Source: a virus
Virus record (IMG/VR): IMGVR_UViG_3300010334_000343
Coordinates: 1-20,916 of that record
Strand: one strand, 5' to 3'
DNA: 20,916 nucleotides
Position 1 is the first letter of the stretch. Every line of letters starts with the position of its first letter. The notes beneath the pieces are model-generated. The model worked only from the letters and a program-made list of their open reading frames with translations. It was not told the DNA's origin and ran no database searches. The translations under genes were made by a program, and so were the position numbers. This document shows positions 8,395 through 15,931 of the stretch, piece after piece.

Positions 8395-11300
8395 TTGAAG
8401 ACCGTAGGGGTTGACAGGGACATATCGGTTGAGGAGCAAGTCAGGTTCCTCCTTGAAACAAAGGATGGAAGAGACTGTCTGATCACGCCCTACCGGATAG
8501 ATTCAGTGACCGTGTACTTCGTCTCAAGGGAGTTCTCGGACGTCACCGCCACACCCTACGAGATGGTCGTCGAAGACGAAAGGATCAAGAGTAAGTACGA
8601 AGAGGCTCGGGACGCGGTCTGCTCCAGGAAGAAGGACTCTGTGGCCGCCGCCACTACGGGAGATGTGACGCTCTACGGGCTCCAGACGGTTGACGGAATA
8701 GCGCTGGCGGAAGGAGACAGGGTGTTGGTCAAGGACCAGGCCAACGCATCGCAGAATGGAATATATCTGGCGTCTGCCTCCGGGTGGGCTCGGTCGGAAG
8801 ACGCCAAATCCTTCTTGTCGAAATCTTATGTTTTCGTGGAAGAGGGCATCGCGAACATCGGGAGCGGATGGTATCTGGAGTCTGGACGCATGGTCGTCGT
8901 CGGCACGACTCCGCTCATTTTCGTCAAGTTCTCCGACAATGGGTCTCCGGCCTCGCCCGATGCGTATTCAGAGACGCTGGTCTCCGAGTTGAAGAGGATG
9001 AAGTCGGAATCTGCGTCAAAGAGCGACTTCTACTACAAAAACGCCGTCGCAGTTAAGGTTTTCGGCGGCAATTCAGACTCGGAAACCGGCGAGTTGTTCC
9101 CGGCATGGTTGAATCCAGACATGGTTCCCGCTGAAGTTCGGGATAAAACCGCGGGGGACAACATACTCGCGCAAGTATACGAGGGCGACGAGCCAATGAA
9201 TGGCAAGTTCGAACTCGTGTGGGATCCGCACGGGTGTCGCGAAGGCGACTACTTCGTTTGTTGGTCGTGGAGACCCACTCTGTCTGGCGAGACCATGTCT
9301 GCCCACATGTATTTCTCTCTGGGAGGGGGCGTCGGTCTGACCTCTAGCATACCCACCCACAGGACGGATCCCAAGAAGTACGACATGCTGATGAACAGGT
9401 ACACGCCAGAGATGTTCAAGAGTTATGTGTCAGATAGTGACTTGAGTCCGCTTGTCCTCAAGGGACTCAACGAGTCCGTGGCGGCTGGCTTCACGATGAT
9501 AGAGAACCTAGCCAACCAGATAATAGACCTATTGGACTCGAACGCCACGCACGAACAACTTCTGCCCCTGCTTTCGAACATGTTCGCCCTGAAGCTGAAG
9601 TCTTCAGACTCTACGCTGTGGCGCAGGCAGATAAAGAAGGCGATATCGAACTTCAAGAGGAAGGGAACGATAGTTGGCTTGAAGGAGGCGTATGGGGACG
9701 CGGGAATGAAGCTGCTGAGACTTTCGAGGCTGTGGCAGGTGGTCTCGTCATACACGCATCAAGAGAGCTTCGTGTATGACGACTCCGCATCTTTCCAGCT
9801 TTCAAAGACTATGCGTCTTCCCGTGGACTCCAATTTCGAGTTGTGGTACCGTCCGACCGATGGCCAGTGGGAGGATGTGACGGCGTCCCACGAATCGCTT
9901 GCCGTTTTCGACGGGTCCAGCCTCGTTTGGACGGGTGAAATATCGAAGGGGGACTCGGTAAGGATCCTGTACAAGACAAACGAAATCCCCTCAACGAGGC
10001 AGGCCCTTGAGGACTACATACGAACCCTCCCGCTCATGGACAATCGCGACGAGCGAGATCAGGAGTACCCTCCCAAGAACTGGAACGTTCGCGTCATAGA
10101 GGAAGACGACCCGATGTTCGGGGTTATCATTCCGGTTAGGCACCCTCTGGCTGATCCTGTGATCTGGGGGCGTGTTAGAACCGAGTTCCCCTACAGCGAG
10201 AACGCCTACAACATGGACGAGTACAACGGGTCGAAGAGGGAAAGTCTGGACCCGTGCGACATAGACAAAAACTTCGTGGACTCTTGCGGAGGTTGCCAGG
10301 CGAGCGTTTTCAACATCGACTTGGAGATCGAGGGACTGTCGGACTCCGGCTTCACGGAGGCGATGCAGATTGCCGAGGAGTACATGCCATTCCATTCGAT
10401 GGTTCACACATACAACATCAGCGGCTCGAGGACGGAGTTCTTGGGTCCGGTCGATGAGCGCATAGAGACCTTGGTCACCGTGTCGGGTTCGGAGACCGTT
10501 ATCTCCGGCGAGGCCCAGCACATATTCAACAGGGATGTGGATGCAAGACAGATAGAGGATGTGAAGAGGGACATACTCTCCAGTTTCGAAGCGGTCGAGG
10601 CCCCGGGAGGGGGTTCGACTTGGGGCGGAGTCCTGAAGAACAGCCGCGTGTGCCTTTTCCCTTCCTCCCTTAGTTCCGAATCAGATTTGAACGACCCAAG
10701 GCAGGCCGGGCTTTCCCAAGGCTTCGGACAATACAACATCGACACAGGATCGCCCGATGATGATCCGTTCGAGAGCGGAAATCTATTGGAGATATTGGGG
10801 GCGTCAACCAGGTACCACACGATATCGTCGGTAGACCCTTCGGCCGCGGAGATATACGGCGATGTCGACCCTTCCGTGGTCGGGCCGCTTTTTGAGTATC
10901 GCATATCAAACAGGTTGGCCGACATCACAGTGAACATAACGCAGTCGAACCGGATAATATTCTCCGACGAAGACGCCGATTTCTATCTCATGGGCATAGT
11001 TTCCCAGAAAGACATCGACGACGGCGTCCAGTCAGGCACAGCATGGACTCTTCGCTTTGAGGCGTCTGAGTACAAAATACTAGACCTGCTTCCAGACGGC
11101 ACTTTGCTTCTCGAGTGGCTCTCGGTCGTGCCCGACGTTGCGGGCTGGGAGGTTTGGGCGGGGCCAACGCAGATGGCCGATGGCTTGGGGGGCGCAAAAG
11201 CCGTGCAGAATATGGGTCTGGTCGAGGTCGTATCGGCCGTTTCTGGCGGGGTGCGTTCTCTGGTGCGCGTGGGCGACTACCTGTACATGGACTGGGGGTC

Positions 11301-11916
11301 ATCCATATCTAGGCACAAGGTTCGATCCTACAAGGCCGGCACTGACGGTTTCTATATCGAGGAATACGATGGCGGCGGATCCGGCGGCGTTTCGGCCAAG
11401 GTCTACAGGCGGGCAATCGAGTCCAAGGTGGGTCAGGTTGGTTACGACGGTCTAGTGCTGGATTCGGATGCGGATCTAGAGTCCGAACTTCCGGTTTCTA
11501 ACGGGTCTTCCTCCGACCCAGACGGGGCCACGTCCAACTTTGTTCGCGAAAACTACCTCATATTTATAGGTTCGGACTACTACACTATTTCGCGAGTAGA
11601 GGGTTCCAGAGCGCTCCTTGGTGGGCGTCTGGACTCTTACACCAAGGAGGGCAAAGAGGTGGAGTTCACCGTTTACAGGTTCTTGAAGCAGGGTCTTTCG
11701 TTGCGCGAGAGGGCGGCTCCCCAAGCGCCTTCGTTTGACTTTGATTTCGTAGACAGGTCGGGGAAGGCACTGATAAAGAGTACGCAGGCTGCCGGCGGGA
11801 TGAGCCTGCTATCCTCCAGACTGAACTCGGCCAACCAAGGACAGCCCTTCGACACGGCGTCGCAGGACGAGCAGATAGAATTCACTGTTGAGTATAGAGA
11901 CGGAGAGCAGCGATGA
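8395..11916 (+). CDS. Large baseplate wedge protein with P2 gpI-like domain
   Basis: The protein has 1173 residues and starts at TTG, with GAGGAG (8384-8389) five bases upstream and no ATG nearby. Residues about 335-445 resemble tail protein I (P2 gpI): HEQLLPLLSNMFALKLKSSD, then STLWRRQIKKAISNFKRKGT and VGLKEAYGDAGM. Residues about 80-181 form a separate fibre-type module (AATTGDVTLYGLQTVDG, EGDRVLVKDQANASQNGIYL, then GTTPLIFVKFS) that many phage tail fibres carry. It appears to be inserted into the wedge N-terminal domain. The remainder to the C-terminus is beta-rich and not recognised, including an acidic, Ser-rich stretch around DNA 10650-10860. The protein probably links baseplate wedges to the fibres, in the place of T4 gp7 or P2 gpI, but it is far longer than gpI. 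Confidence 0.72.
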   Translation: MKTVGVDRDISVEEQVRFLLETKDGRDCLITPYRIDSVTVYFVSREFSDVTATPYEMVVEDERIKSKYEEARDAVCSRKKDSVAAATTGDVTLYGLQTVDGIALAEGDRVLVKDQANASQNGIYLASASGWARSEDAKSFLSKSYVFVEEGIANIGSGWYLESGRMVVVGTTPLIFVKFSDNGSPASPDAYSETLVSELKRMKSESASKSDFYYKNAVAVKVFGGNSDSETGELFPAWLNPDMVPAEVRDKTAGDNILAQVYEGDEPMNGKFELVWDPHGCREGDYFVCWSWRPTLSGETMSAHMYFSLGGGVGLTSSIPTHRTDPKKYDMLMNRYTPEMFKSYVSDSDLSPLVLKGLNESVAAGFTMIENLANQIIDLLDSNATHEQLLPLLSNMFALKLKSSDSTLWRRQIKKAISNFKRKGTIVGLKEAYGDAGMKLLRLSRLWQVVSSYTHQESFVYDDSASFQLSKTMRLPVDSNFELWYRPTDGQWEDVTASHESLAVFDGSSLVWTGEISKGDSVRILYKTNEIPSTRQALEDYIRTLPLMDNRDERDQEYPPKNWNVRVIEEDDPMFGVIIPVRHPLADPVIWGRVRTEFPYSENAYNMDEYNGSKRESLDPCDIDKNFVDSCGGCQASVFNIDLEIEGLSDSGFTEAMQIAEEYMPFHSMVHTYNISGSRTEFLGPVDERIETLVTVSGSETVISGEAQHIFNRDVDARQIEDVKRDILSSFEAVEAPGGGSTWGGVLKNSRVCLFPSSLSSESDLNDPRQAGLSQGFGQYNIDTGSPDDDPFESGNLLEILGASTRYHTISSVDPSAAEIYGDVDPSVVGPLFEYRISNRLADITVNITQSNRIIFSDEDADFYLMGIVSQKDIDDGVQSGTAWTLRFEASEYKILDLLPDGTLLLEWLSVVPDVAGWEVWAGPTQMADGLGGAKAVQNMGLVEVVSAVSGGVRSLVRVGDYLYMDWGSSISRHKVRSYKAGTDGFYIEEYDGGGSGGVSAKVYRRAIESKVGQVGYDGLVLDSDADLESELPVSNGSSSDPDGATSNFVRENYLIFIGSDYYTISRVEGSRALLGGRLDSYTKEGKEVEFTVYRFLKQGLSLRERAAPQAPSFDFDFVDRSGKALIKSTQAAGGMSLLSSRLNSANQGQPFDTASQDEQIEFTVEYRDGEQR

Positions 11917-12404
11917 GAGATGCCATGGGTTGCAGGGGTGACATCCAGATGATCGTCGAAAGGCGTGGTCTTGTGGAGGTCGTTGAGTTCAGGAACACGA
12001 TATTGAGGACGGGCAGGGAGGCTCTTGCGCTGTCCTTGGCGAACCGAATCGGCGGTGATTTCGACTTCTTCGTAAGCAGGATGCTTTTTGGAGACGGCGG
12101 GTCGGCCGGCGGAGCTCCCAAGTCCGTCAACACCCAGAGGACATCCCTCTACGGCACGACGCGCGTTAGCAAGCCGGTCGTCGCAAACATCGATCCAAAC
12201 AACGGGTCTCAGGTCACCTTCACCTCCGTTGTGTCTTACGACGAAGGCAACGGGTTCGACATAAACGAGATGGCCCTGCAACTCCACGGGAGCGTCCCCC
12301 CCGAAGGATCCAGCCCCAGCCTTTACAGCATGGCAACATTCCCAGGAATATCCAAGACATCCCTCATGCAACTAACCTTCAACTGGCGTATCAGTTTCAT
12401 CTAG
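11913..12404 (+). CDS. Conserved phage tail-type protein, function unknown
   Basis: The protein has 163 residues. The ATG overlaps the preceding stop (ATGA) and has GGAG seven bases upstream, so translation is probably coupled. Recognisable stretches are VVEFRNTILRTGREALALSL, RMLFGDGGSAGGAPKSV, then TSLYGTTRVSKPVVANIDP and EGNGFDINEMALQL, ending in SLMQLTFNWRISFI. The mix of a helical N-terminus and a beta-sandwich-like C-terminal half, together with the position right after the wedge protein, suggests a small baseplate or fibre-attachment component. I recall similar sequences in environmental phage structural modules but cannot name a family. It has no signal peptide and no catalytic motif. 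Confidence 0.6.
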   Translation: MRDAMGCRGDIQMIVERRGLVEVVEFRNTILRTGREALALSLANRIGGDFDFFVSRMLFGDGGSAGGAPKSVNTQRTSLYGTTRVSKPVVANIDPNNGSQVTFTSVVSYDEGNGFDINEMALQLHGSVPPEGSSPSLYSMATFPGISKTSLMQLTFNWRISFI

Positions 12405-12413
12405 GAGCGAATA

Positions 12414-12662
12414 ATGCCGAGGGAAGTTGAGTTCAGGGCGAGAGCGGGCAAGATATTCATAGACGGGGAGCCATTTGACTGGGCTCTTGACGACGATGCC
12501 ATAGACGAGGCGAACAGGCACAGTGGAACGCCTCAATTCATGCGAGCCATACACAACGACATCATGGGCCATTTCCTGAATTCTCTTTCCGAAGTGCTGG
12601 GATTTAGGCCCTCCATGAGGCAGGTCAATGAAGCCCTTGAGAGGGGGTTCATATCAAAATGA
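12414..12662 (+). CDS. Small hypothetical protein
   Basis: The protein has 82 residues. The ATG has AGGAG (12403-12407) six bases upstream, partly within the preceding stop region. It opens with a beta hairpin (EVEFRARAGKIFIDGEPF) followed by an acidic turn and helices (FMRAIHNDIMGHFLNSLSEV, then SMRQVNEALERGFI). It overlaps the start of the SET-domain gene by four bases. I do not recognise the family. Good ribosome site, tight spacing and coding-like composition support a real gene. A small adaptor or assembly factor is possible but unproven. Confidence 0.6.
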   Translation: MPREVEFRARAGKIFIDGEPFDWALDDDAIDEANRHSGTPQFMRAIHNDIMGHFLNSLSEVLGFRPSMRQVNEALERGFISK

Positions 12663-13189
12663 TCACCATAAAAGAGGAGGATGAGAGGTTTAGAATCGGA
12701 CAGTCGACCCAGCCTGACGCCGGCCGTGGCCTTTTCGCGCTGAAGGACATCGAGGCCGGCGACTTCATAGTTGTGAAGGGCGTCATGGTCGAAAAGGGTT
12801 CGCCGGCCGACGCTTGCACTTCGTACGCCGACGCCTTCAAGTTCGCCGCCGACTACGCAGACTCCTACACCGGGCACATCATACCGATGGGGTATGCCGC
12901 GATCGTCAACCACGCCAACGACCAGAAGGACCAAAACGTCGAGATAAGACACATCATGATCGCGGACAAGAGGACATGCGTCTACTACTTCATCAAACCC
13001 GTCCCCGCAGGGCAGGAGGTTTTGGGGGACTACGGCGAGGGTTGGCGGGGTCTGGACGATTGGAGCCGTACCGTCAACGGTTCCGCCGACACATCTGAGG
13101 AGGAAGAGTGGGTCTCTTTTATGGGACGCGGCCTATATAACCTGGACAGGCTGAAGAGGCCAAGGGGGGAAGATGCCGCAGATCAATAG
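12659..13189 (+). CDS. SET-domain protein (lysine methyltransferase-type)
   Basis: The protein has 176 residues. The ATG overlaps the preceding stop (ATGA), and GAGGGGG lies about 11 bases upstream. The SET motifs appear in order: GRGLFALKDIEAGDFIV (residues 22-38) as the N-terminal strand with the SAM-binding G-x-G, VNHANDQKDQNVEI (83-96) for the usual N-H-S-x-x-P-N block, and AGQEVLGDYGEGW (117-129) for the E-[EL]-[LI]-x-x-D-Y-G catalytic block with its tyrosine. No pre- or post-SET cysteine clusters are seen. Residues after about 130 form an acidic, probably disordered tail. SET enzymes transfer methyl groups from S-adenosylmethionine to lysine side chains. The substrate is unknown; virion or host proteins are both possible. 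The gene sits inside a structural operon and overlaps the fibre gene that follows by 17 bases. Confidence 0.78.
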   Translation: MITIKEEDERFRIGQSTQPDAGRGLFALKDIEAGDFIVVKGVMVEKGSPADACTSYADAFKFAADYADSYTGHIIPMGYAAIVNHANDQKDQNVEIRHIMIADKRTCVYYFIKPVPAGQEVLGDYGEGWRGLDDWSRTVNGSADTSEEEEWVSFMGRGLYNLDRLKRPRGEDAADQ

Positions 13190-14111
13190 CATACAAGAGG
13201 TTCTCGACGACATCCTGACTCGGATCGGTTTGGTCAACATAAAGGCCAACACAAACGCCGCTATGATCCGCAGTGCCGCCGGCTCTGCGGGATCCATTGA
13301 TGCCCGATTGGGAATGTCATTGAAGGCGGACGGCTCCCTGAAGACATCTGCGATCGACTCCGGCCTGCACGGCATAGGCCACCACACGGATGGCGAAGGA
13401 CCCGACGGGGTCGAGTATGTCAGGATGACCGCTTCGGAGAGGGCCAAACTAGGGTTCGTAGAGAGAGAGGCAAATAGGCTCGTGCTGTCCGTGGATGACC
13501 AATTCCCTACCATAGGCAATACGGTCACGATATTGAGCGGGACCGTGAAGCTCGAGCGCTCCCCGAGCATATTCTTCGACTTCGAGGCCCCGAACATCGT
13601 GAGGGCCCATTCGGCGTTCCCGCCCGATGTCGCCCACAGGCACCACTACGGACTAACTCCCGTCCTTAAAAGCGATTCTTCTTCGTCCAGTTCCTTGTAT
13701 TACGCCACGACTTCGATTTCGACTCCGTTCGCGGAGGGAACTTTGCGCGTGTACGTGAACGGCGTACGGCTTTCTGGCTCGTCGGTGCCCGTACCGAACA
13801 GCTCCGGCAGTTCGTTCCTGCCCACCTACATCGCCTCCGAGAGCAGTTCGGACGGAACATTTGTCCTGAACAGGTCTCTGGCGGGGTCCGACAACATACG
13901 GATCGACTTTGACGAAATGTTCGTCCCGCCGTCCTCTTCCTCGTCCTCTTCGTCCTCGTCGCCGGACTGCTCGATGTACATCGACTGTAATCCTTCCGGA
14001 GGGACGGTCATTAGCGACTGCGGGCTCCTTCCTGTCCCAGGACACACGCAGAGTTTCGACTGCGGCATCTGCGAGTGCGTCACAACGCCCATATCTAGTT
14101 CGTCGTCCTAG
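13173..14111 (+). CDS. Fibre-type virion protein with serine runs and Cys-rich end
   Basis: The protein has 312 residues. The ATG lies in the end of the SET gene behind AAGGGGGG (13162-13169). A short helical N-terminus (INSIQEVLDDILTRIGLV) is followed by SLKADGSLKTSAIDSGLHGI and YVRMTASERAKLGFVE, a pattern common in fibre and collar proteins. Around residues 175-250 a second module reads FAEGTLRVYVNGVRLSG and later NRSLAGSDNIRIDFDEMF, a beta domain seen in phage fibres. Then come ten consecutive serines, a short C-terminal region with seven cysteines (DCSMYIDCNPSGG, then DCGICEC) and a final five-serine stop end. Serine tracts probably act as flexible linkers. The Cys-rich end may be a disulfide-stabilised tip or a metal site. 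Receptor binding is plausible but not shown. Confidence 0.6.
   Translation: MPQINSIQEVLDDILTRIGLVNIKANTNAAMIRSAAGSAGSIDARLGMSLKADGSLKTSAIDSGLHGIGHHTDGEGPDGVEYVRMTASERAKLGFVEREANRLVLSVDDQFPTIGNTVTILSGTVKLERSPSIFFDFEAPNIVRAHSAFPPDVAHRHHYGLTPVLKSDSSSSSSLYYATTSISTPFAEGTLRVYVNGVRLSGSSVPVPNSSGSSFLPTYIASESSSDGTFVLNRSLAGSDNIRIDFDEMFVPPSSSSSSSSSSPDCSMYIDCNPSGGTVISDCGLLPVPGHTQSFDCGICECVTTPISSSSS
13932..13961 (+). repeat. TCN serine-codon run (10 Ser)
   Basis: Ten consecutive TCN codons (TCC, TCT and TCG mixed) encode ten serines after PP. A second run of six serines lies near 13676-13693 and one of five directly before the stop at 14109. These are candidates for length change by replication slippage in units of three bases, which would keep the frame. 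Confidence 0.85.
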
Positions 14112-14119
14112 AGGGAAAA

Positions 14120-14689
14120 ATGGCCCCCCACACAGACTTTTCCTCTTCGATCGGCTTTGTAATAATATCGCCCGAGCCAAACATAGCCAGGCTTGGCGAT
14201 ACCGTGCGGTCTATACGATATGTCTTCGGAGACAAGGCCTCAATAGTCTGTTCGGTCGCCAAGGGCGTCGGAAAAGTCCGCATTGACGAGATGAGGGGCG
14301 TGTGCTCCACGGTGGAAGGCGGAGCGACGGTCACTTCACTGATCAATCGGGGCATGAAGGCATCCGAAGGTGATGGGTGGAGAGTGCTTGTGATGGAGGG
14401 GGCGCGGATTCCCCGGGGGATCGAAAGCAGGTACAGCAGATGGATAAAGAGCGACAAGGACGTCCTGTTTCCGATTGTGGTCAGCCACAACCTGGACGGC
14501 ATGCCTCTGAAGATCATGGCCAATTTCGAGGACTGCACCCTGAACGGGATAGCGATCCACACTGGTCTGTTTCGGGAGGTTGGTAATTTCTCCGACAACC
14601 CGATTGCAATATCGAAAAGCTTTTGGGCCGTTGGCGCACTCCAGAAGGGTGCGGCCTTCAAGGCGATACTGGGCGTCAAGATAATCTAG
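14120..14689 (+). CDS. Possible degenerate GT-A glycosyltransferase-like protein
   Basis: The protein has 189 residues. The ATG follows GAGGGAAAA at 14111-14119, with GAGGG about four to five bases before it. The layout recalls a family-2-type GT-A fold: GFVIISPEPNIARLGDTVRS (strand and helix of the nucleotide-sugar pocket), then GGATVTSLINRGMKASEGDG and WRVLVMEGARIPRG at residues 87-100. In active GT2 enzymes the last block normally holds an aspartate pair (DxD). Here it reads EGA, so metal-dependent transfer is doubtful. The end (FWAVGALQKGAAFKAILGV) is not recognised. The resemblance is judged by eye and may be fold-level only. A structural role is a fair alternative. It converges with the minus-strand gene that follows, sharing a CTAG at the stops. 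Confidence 0.45.
   Translation: MAPHTDFSSSIGFVIISPEPNIARLGDTVRSIRYVFGDKASIVCSVAKGVGKVRIDEMRGVCSTVEGGATVTSLINRGMKASEGDGWRVLVMEGARIPRGIESRYSRWIKSDKDVLFPIVVSHNLDGMPLKIMANFEDCTLNGIAIHTGLFREVGNFSDNPIAISKSFWAVGALQKGAAFKAILGVKII
14686..14689. other. Shared CTAG at convergent stop codons
   Basis: The plus-strand gene ends in TAG at 14687-14689 and the minus-strand gene ends in TAG read from 14688 to 14686. The palindrome CTAG therefore closes both genes, and no room is left for an intergenic terminator. Confidence 0.95.
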
Positions 14690-15222
14690 ACGGAGAAGAA
14701 GTACCACCTCGACTTGAGATCAGCCTGCTCGGAGGAGTCGACGACCTTCAGATAGTCCATGATCTCTTCCCATGTTGAAAAGATCATTTCATGAGGTATC
14801 GTCCCGAACAGCCAGTCGGGGGCCTGGCTCTTTCCCTGCTCCACGCGAACCAGTATGGGCTTCTTCTGGCGGTTGGCCCAGAATATCTCCTCTAGCGTCC
14901 CGCACGGATGGGTGTTTATGTCCAGATTCACCACCAGGAAGTCGCTGATGTCCACCAGCCTGAGATCCGTGGTCCTGATGACCTTCATCATGGCCGCCAG
15001 TTCATCGTAGCGGCCCTCCGACTTGAGCCTCGCCTTTGTGGCGTGAGTGGCGTCGTCTTCGGCCCCCACCTCCGTGGGTTTGTCGAGGGGGTTGAAAACC
15101 ACGACCCCCATGTCCTTGAGGAATGGAGTTATTTCAGATCTCCATCCGACGCCCCTGTCTGGCACCCTGTCTATGGCCCCAGCGAGGTAAACCCTCTGGT
15201 TCTTGAGTCTATTCAAGGCCAA
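14686..15222 (-). CDS. Nucleoside 2-deoxyribosyltransferase-like protein
   Basis: The protein has 178 residues and is the only minus-strand gene. The TTG at 15222 has a strong AAGGAGGG just upstream (15233-15226). An in-frame TTG two codons later (15216) would be spaced about ten bases from it and is also possible. The N-terminus reads QRVYLAGAIDRVPDRGVGWR, the usual strand and loop that bind the base, then GVVVFNPLDKPTE, DLRLVDISDFLVVNLDIN and HPCGTLEEIFWANRQKKPIL. GTLEEIFWA matches the G-[ST]-x-x-E-[IL] active-site block of the nucleoside 2-deoxyribosyltransferase superfamily, with the catalytic glutamate at 111 or 112. Such phage proteins may cleave or exchange the base of nucleosides or nucleotides. 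The exact reaction cannot be told. Its orientation against the structural operon suggests an accessory gene, perhaps under separate timing. Confidence 0.72.
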   Translation of the reverse strand: MALNRLKNQRVYLAGAIDRVPDRGVGWRSEITPFLKDMGVVVFNPLDKPTEVGAEDDATHATKARLKSEGRYDELAAMMKVIRTTDLRLVDISDFLVVNLDINTHPCGTLEEIFWANRQKKPILVRVEQGKSQAPDWLFGTIPHEMIFSTWEEIMDYLKVVDSSEQADLKSRWYFFSV

Positions 15223-15265
15223 AATCCCTCCTTGTTTTCTCTAATCCTATAGGAGGATCAATACA
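15223..15265. promoter_or_regulatory. 43-bp divergent gap with two ribosome sites
   Basis: This is the only noticeable intergenic gap in the window. On the plus strand AGGAGG (15251-15256) stands nine bases before the TTG at 15266. On the minus strand AAGGAGGG (15233-15226) precedes the TTG at 15222. The space between the two sites contains TTGTTTTCTCTAATCCTATA and an AT-rich stretch. A promoter for the minus gene would have to lie here or inside the coiled-coil gene. No clear -35/-10 pair and no T4-type late promoter (TATAAATA) is seen. Confidence 0.5.
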
Positions 15266-15931
15266 TTGTCAAGCGAGATAATAAATCAGGCTTCTGACAT
15301 GCTGTCCGAGTCTAGGGTTTCCGGGAGGCACACGTTCTACCAGCTCAAGCATTTCGTGCTGGGGAAGGAGGTGACAACCCAGGCCAAGATGTGGAAGTGT
15401 CTGCGGGAGCTCGAGGCCAGGCTCATTTCGGCCAAAGCCATGGCGTCGGGGATCGAGGAGGCCGAGGACGACGCCCGCATGCTCCAGATAAAGGCGGAGG
15501 TTTTGGAAAAAAAGAAGGCCAAAGGAAGACTACATAGGGAGTACAAGGAGATTCAGGCGCGCAAACTGGGGCGCAAGAGGAAGGGCTTGATGGACTCGAT
15601 TTCCGAGATGAAGAGGAGGCTCAATGAGACGGAGGAGGAGATGGGCTTCTTTATCGGTGCGTACCGCCAGCTGGAGGCCATAGAGCCCTTGAGGGGCCAC
15701 GACGACCCCGAGGCCAACTCCCACTACTGGGACCAGAACTTCGCCCAGGAGCTTCAACTAAGGCTGATGTTCCAGAAGCCCCTTGATTTGGAGCTGATCA
15801 GGTCGATCCTCGCTCTGGACGACGGGTCTTCGACGAGGAAGGAACTTGTCGGCATGATAGAGCAGATACAGAGGAGGGCCATTCTGGCTGGCAGGCAGGA
15901 GGCACTAGGCCAAAAAGGGGCAGAGAATTGA
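15266..15931 (+). CDS. Coiled-coil protein, function unknown
   Basis: The protein has 221 residues. It starts at TTG behind AGGAGG with nine bases spacing. There is no in-frame ATG before codon 12. A long charged helical region from about residue 40 to 130 (LRELEARLISAKAMASGIEE, EVLEKKKAKGRLHREYKEIQ, SISEMKRRLNETEEEM) should form a coiled coil. The C-terminal part contains DPEANSHYWDQNFAQELQLR and DLELIRSILALDDGS, probably a small helical domain. It has no transmembrane segment and no enzyme motif. The gene is the first of the right-hand plus-strand block and overlaps the next by four bases (TTGA). I do not recognise the family. A scaffold or chaperone for the following large fibre-type proteins is one possible role, inferred only from position. 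Confidence 0.6.
   Translation: MSSEIINQASDMLSESRVSGRHTFYQLKHFVLGKEVTTQAKMWKCLRELEARLISAKAMASGIEEAEDDARMLQIKAEVLEKKKAKGRLHREYKEIQARKLGRKRKGLMDSISEMKRRLNETEEEMGFFIGAYRQLEAIEPLRGHDDPEANSHYWDQNFAQELQLRLMFQKPLDLELIRSILALDDGSSTRKELVGMIEQIQRRAILAGRQEALGQKGAEN

Noticed and set aside
13134-13141. TATATAAC upstream of the fibre gene
   Set aside because: It lies in the coding end of the SET gene (LYNL codons). There is no -35 partner and no second copy in the window.
14660-14720. Possible bidirectional terminator at the convergent gene ends
   Set aside because: No stem followed by a T-run was found on either strand. The two stops share CTAG and leave no spacer.
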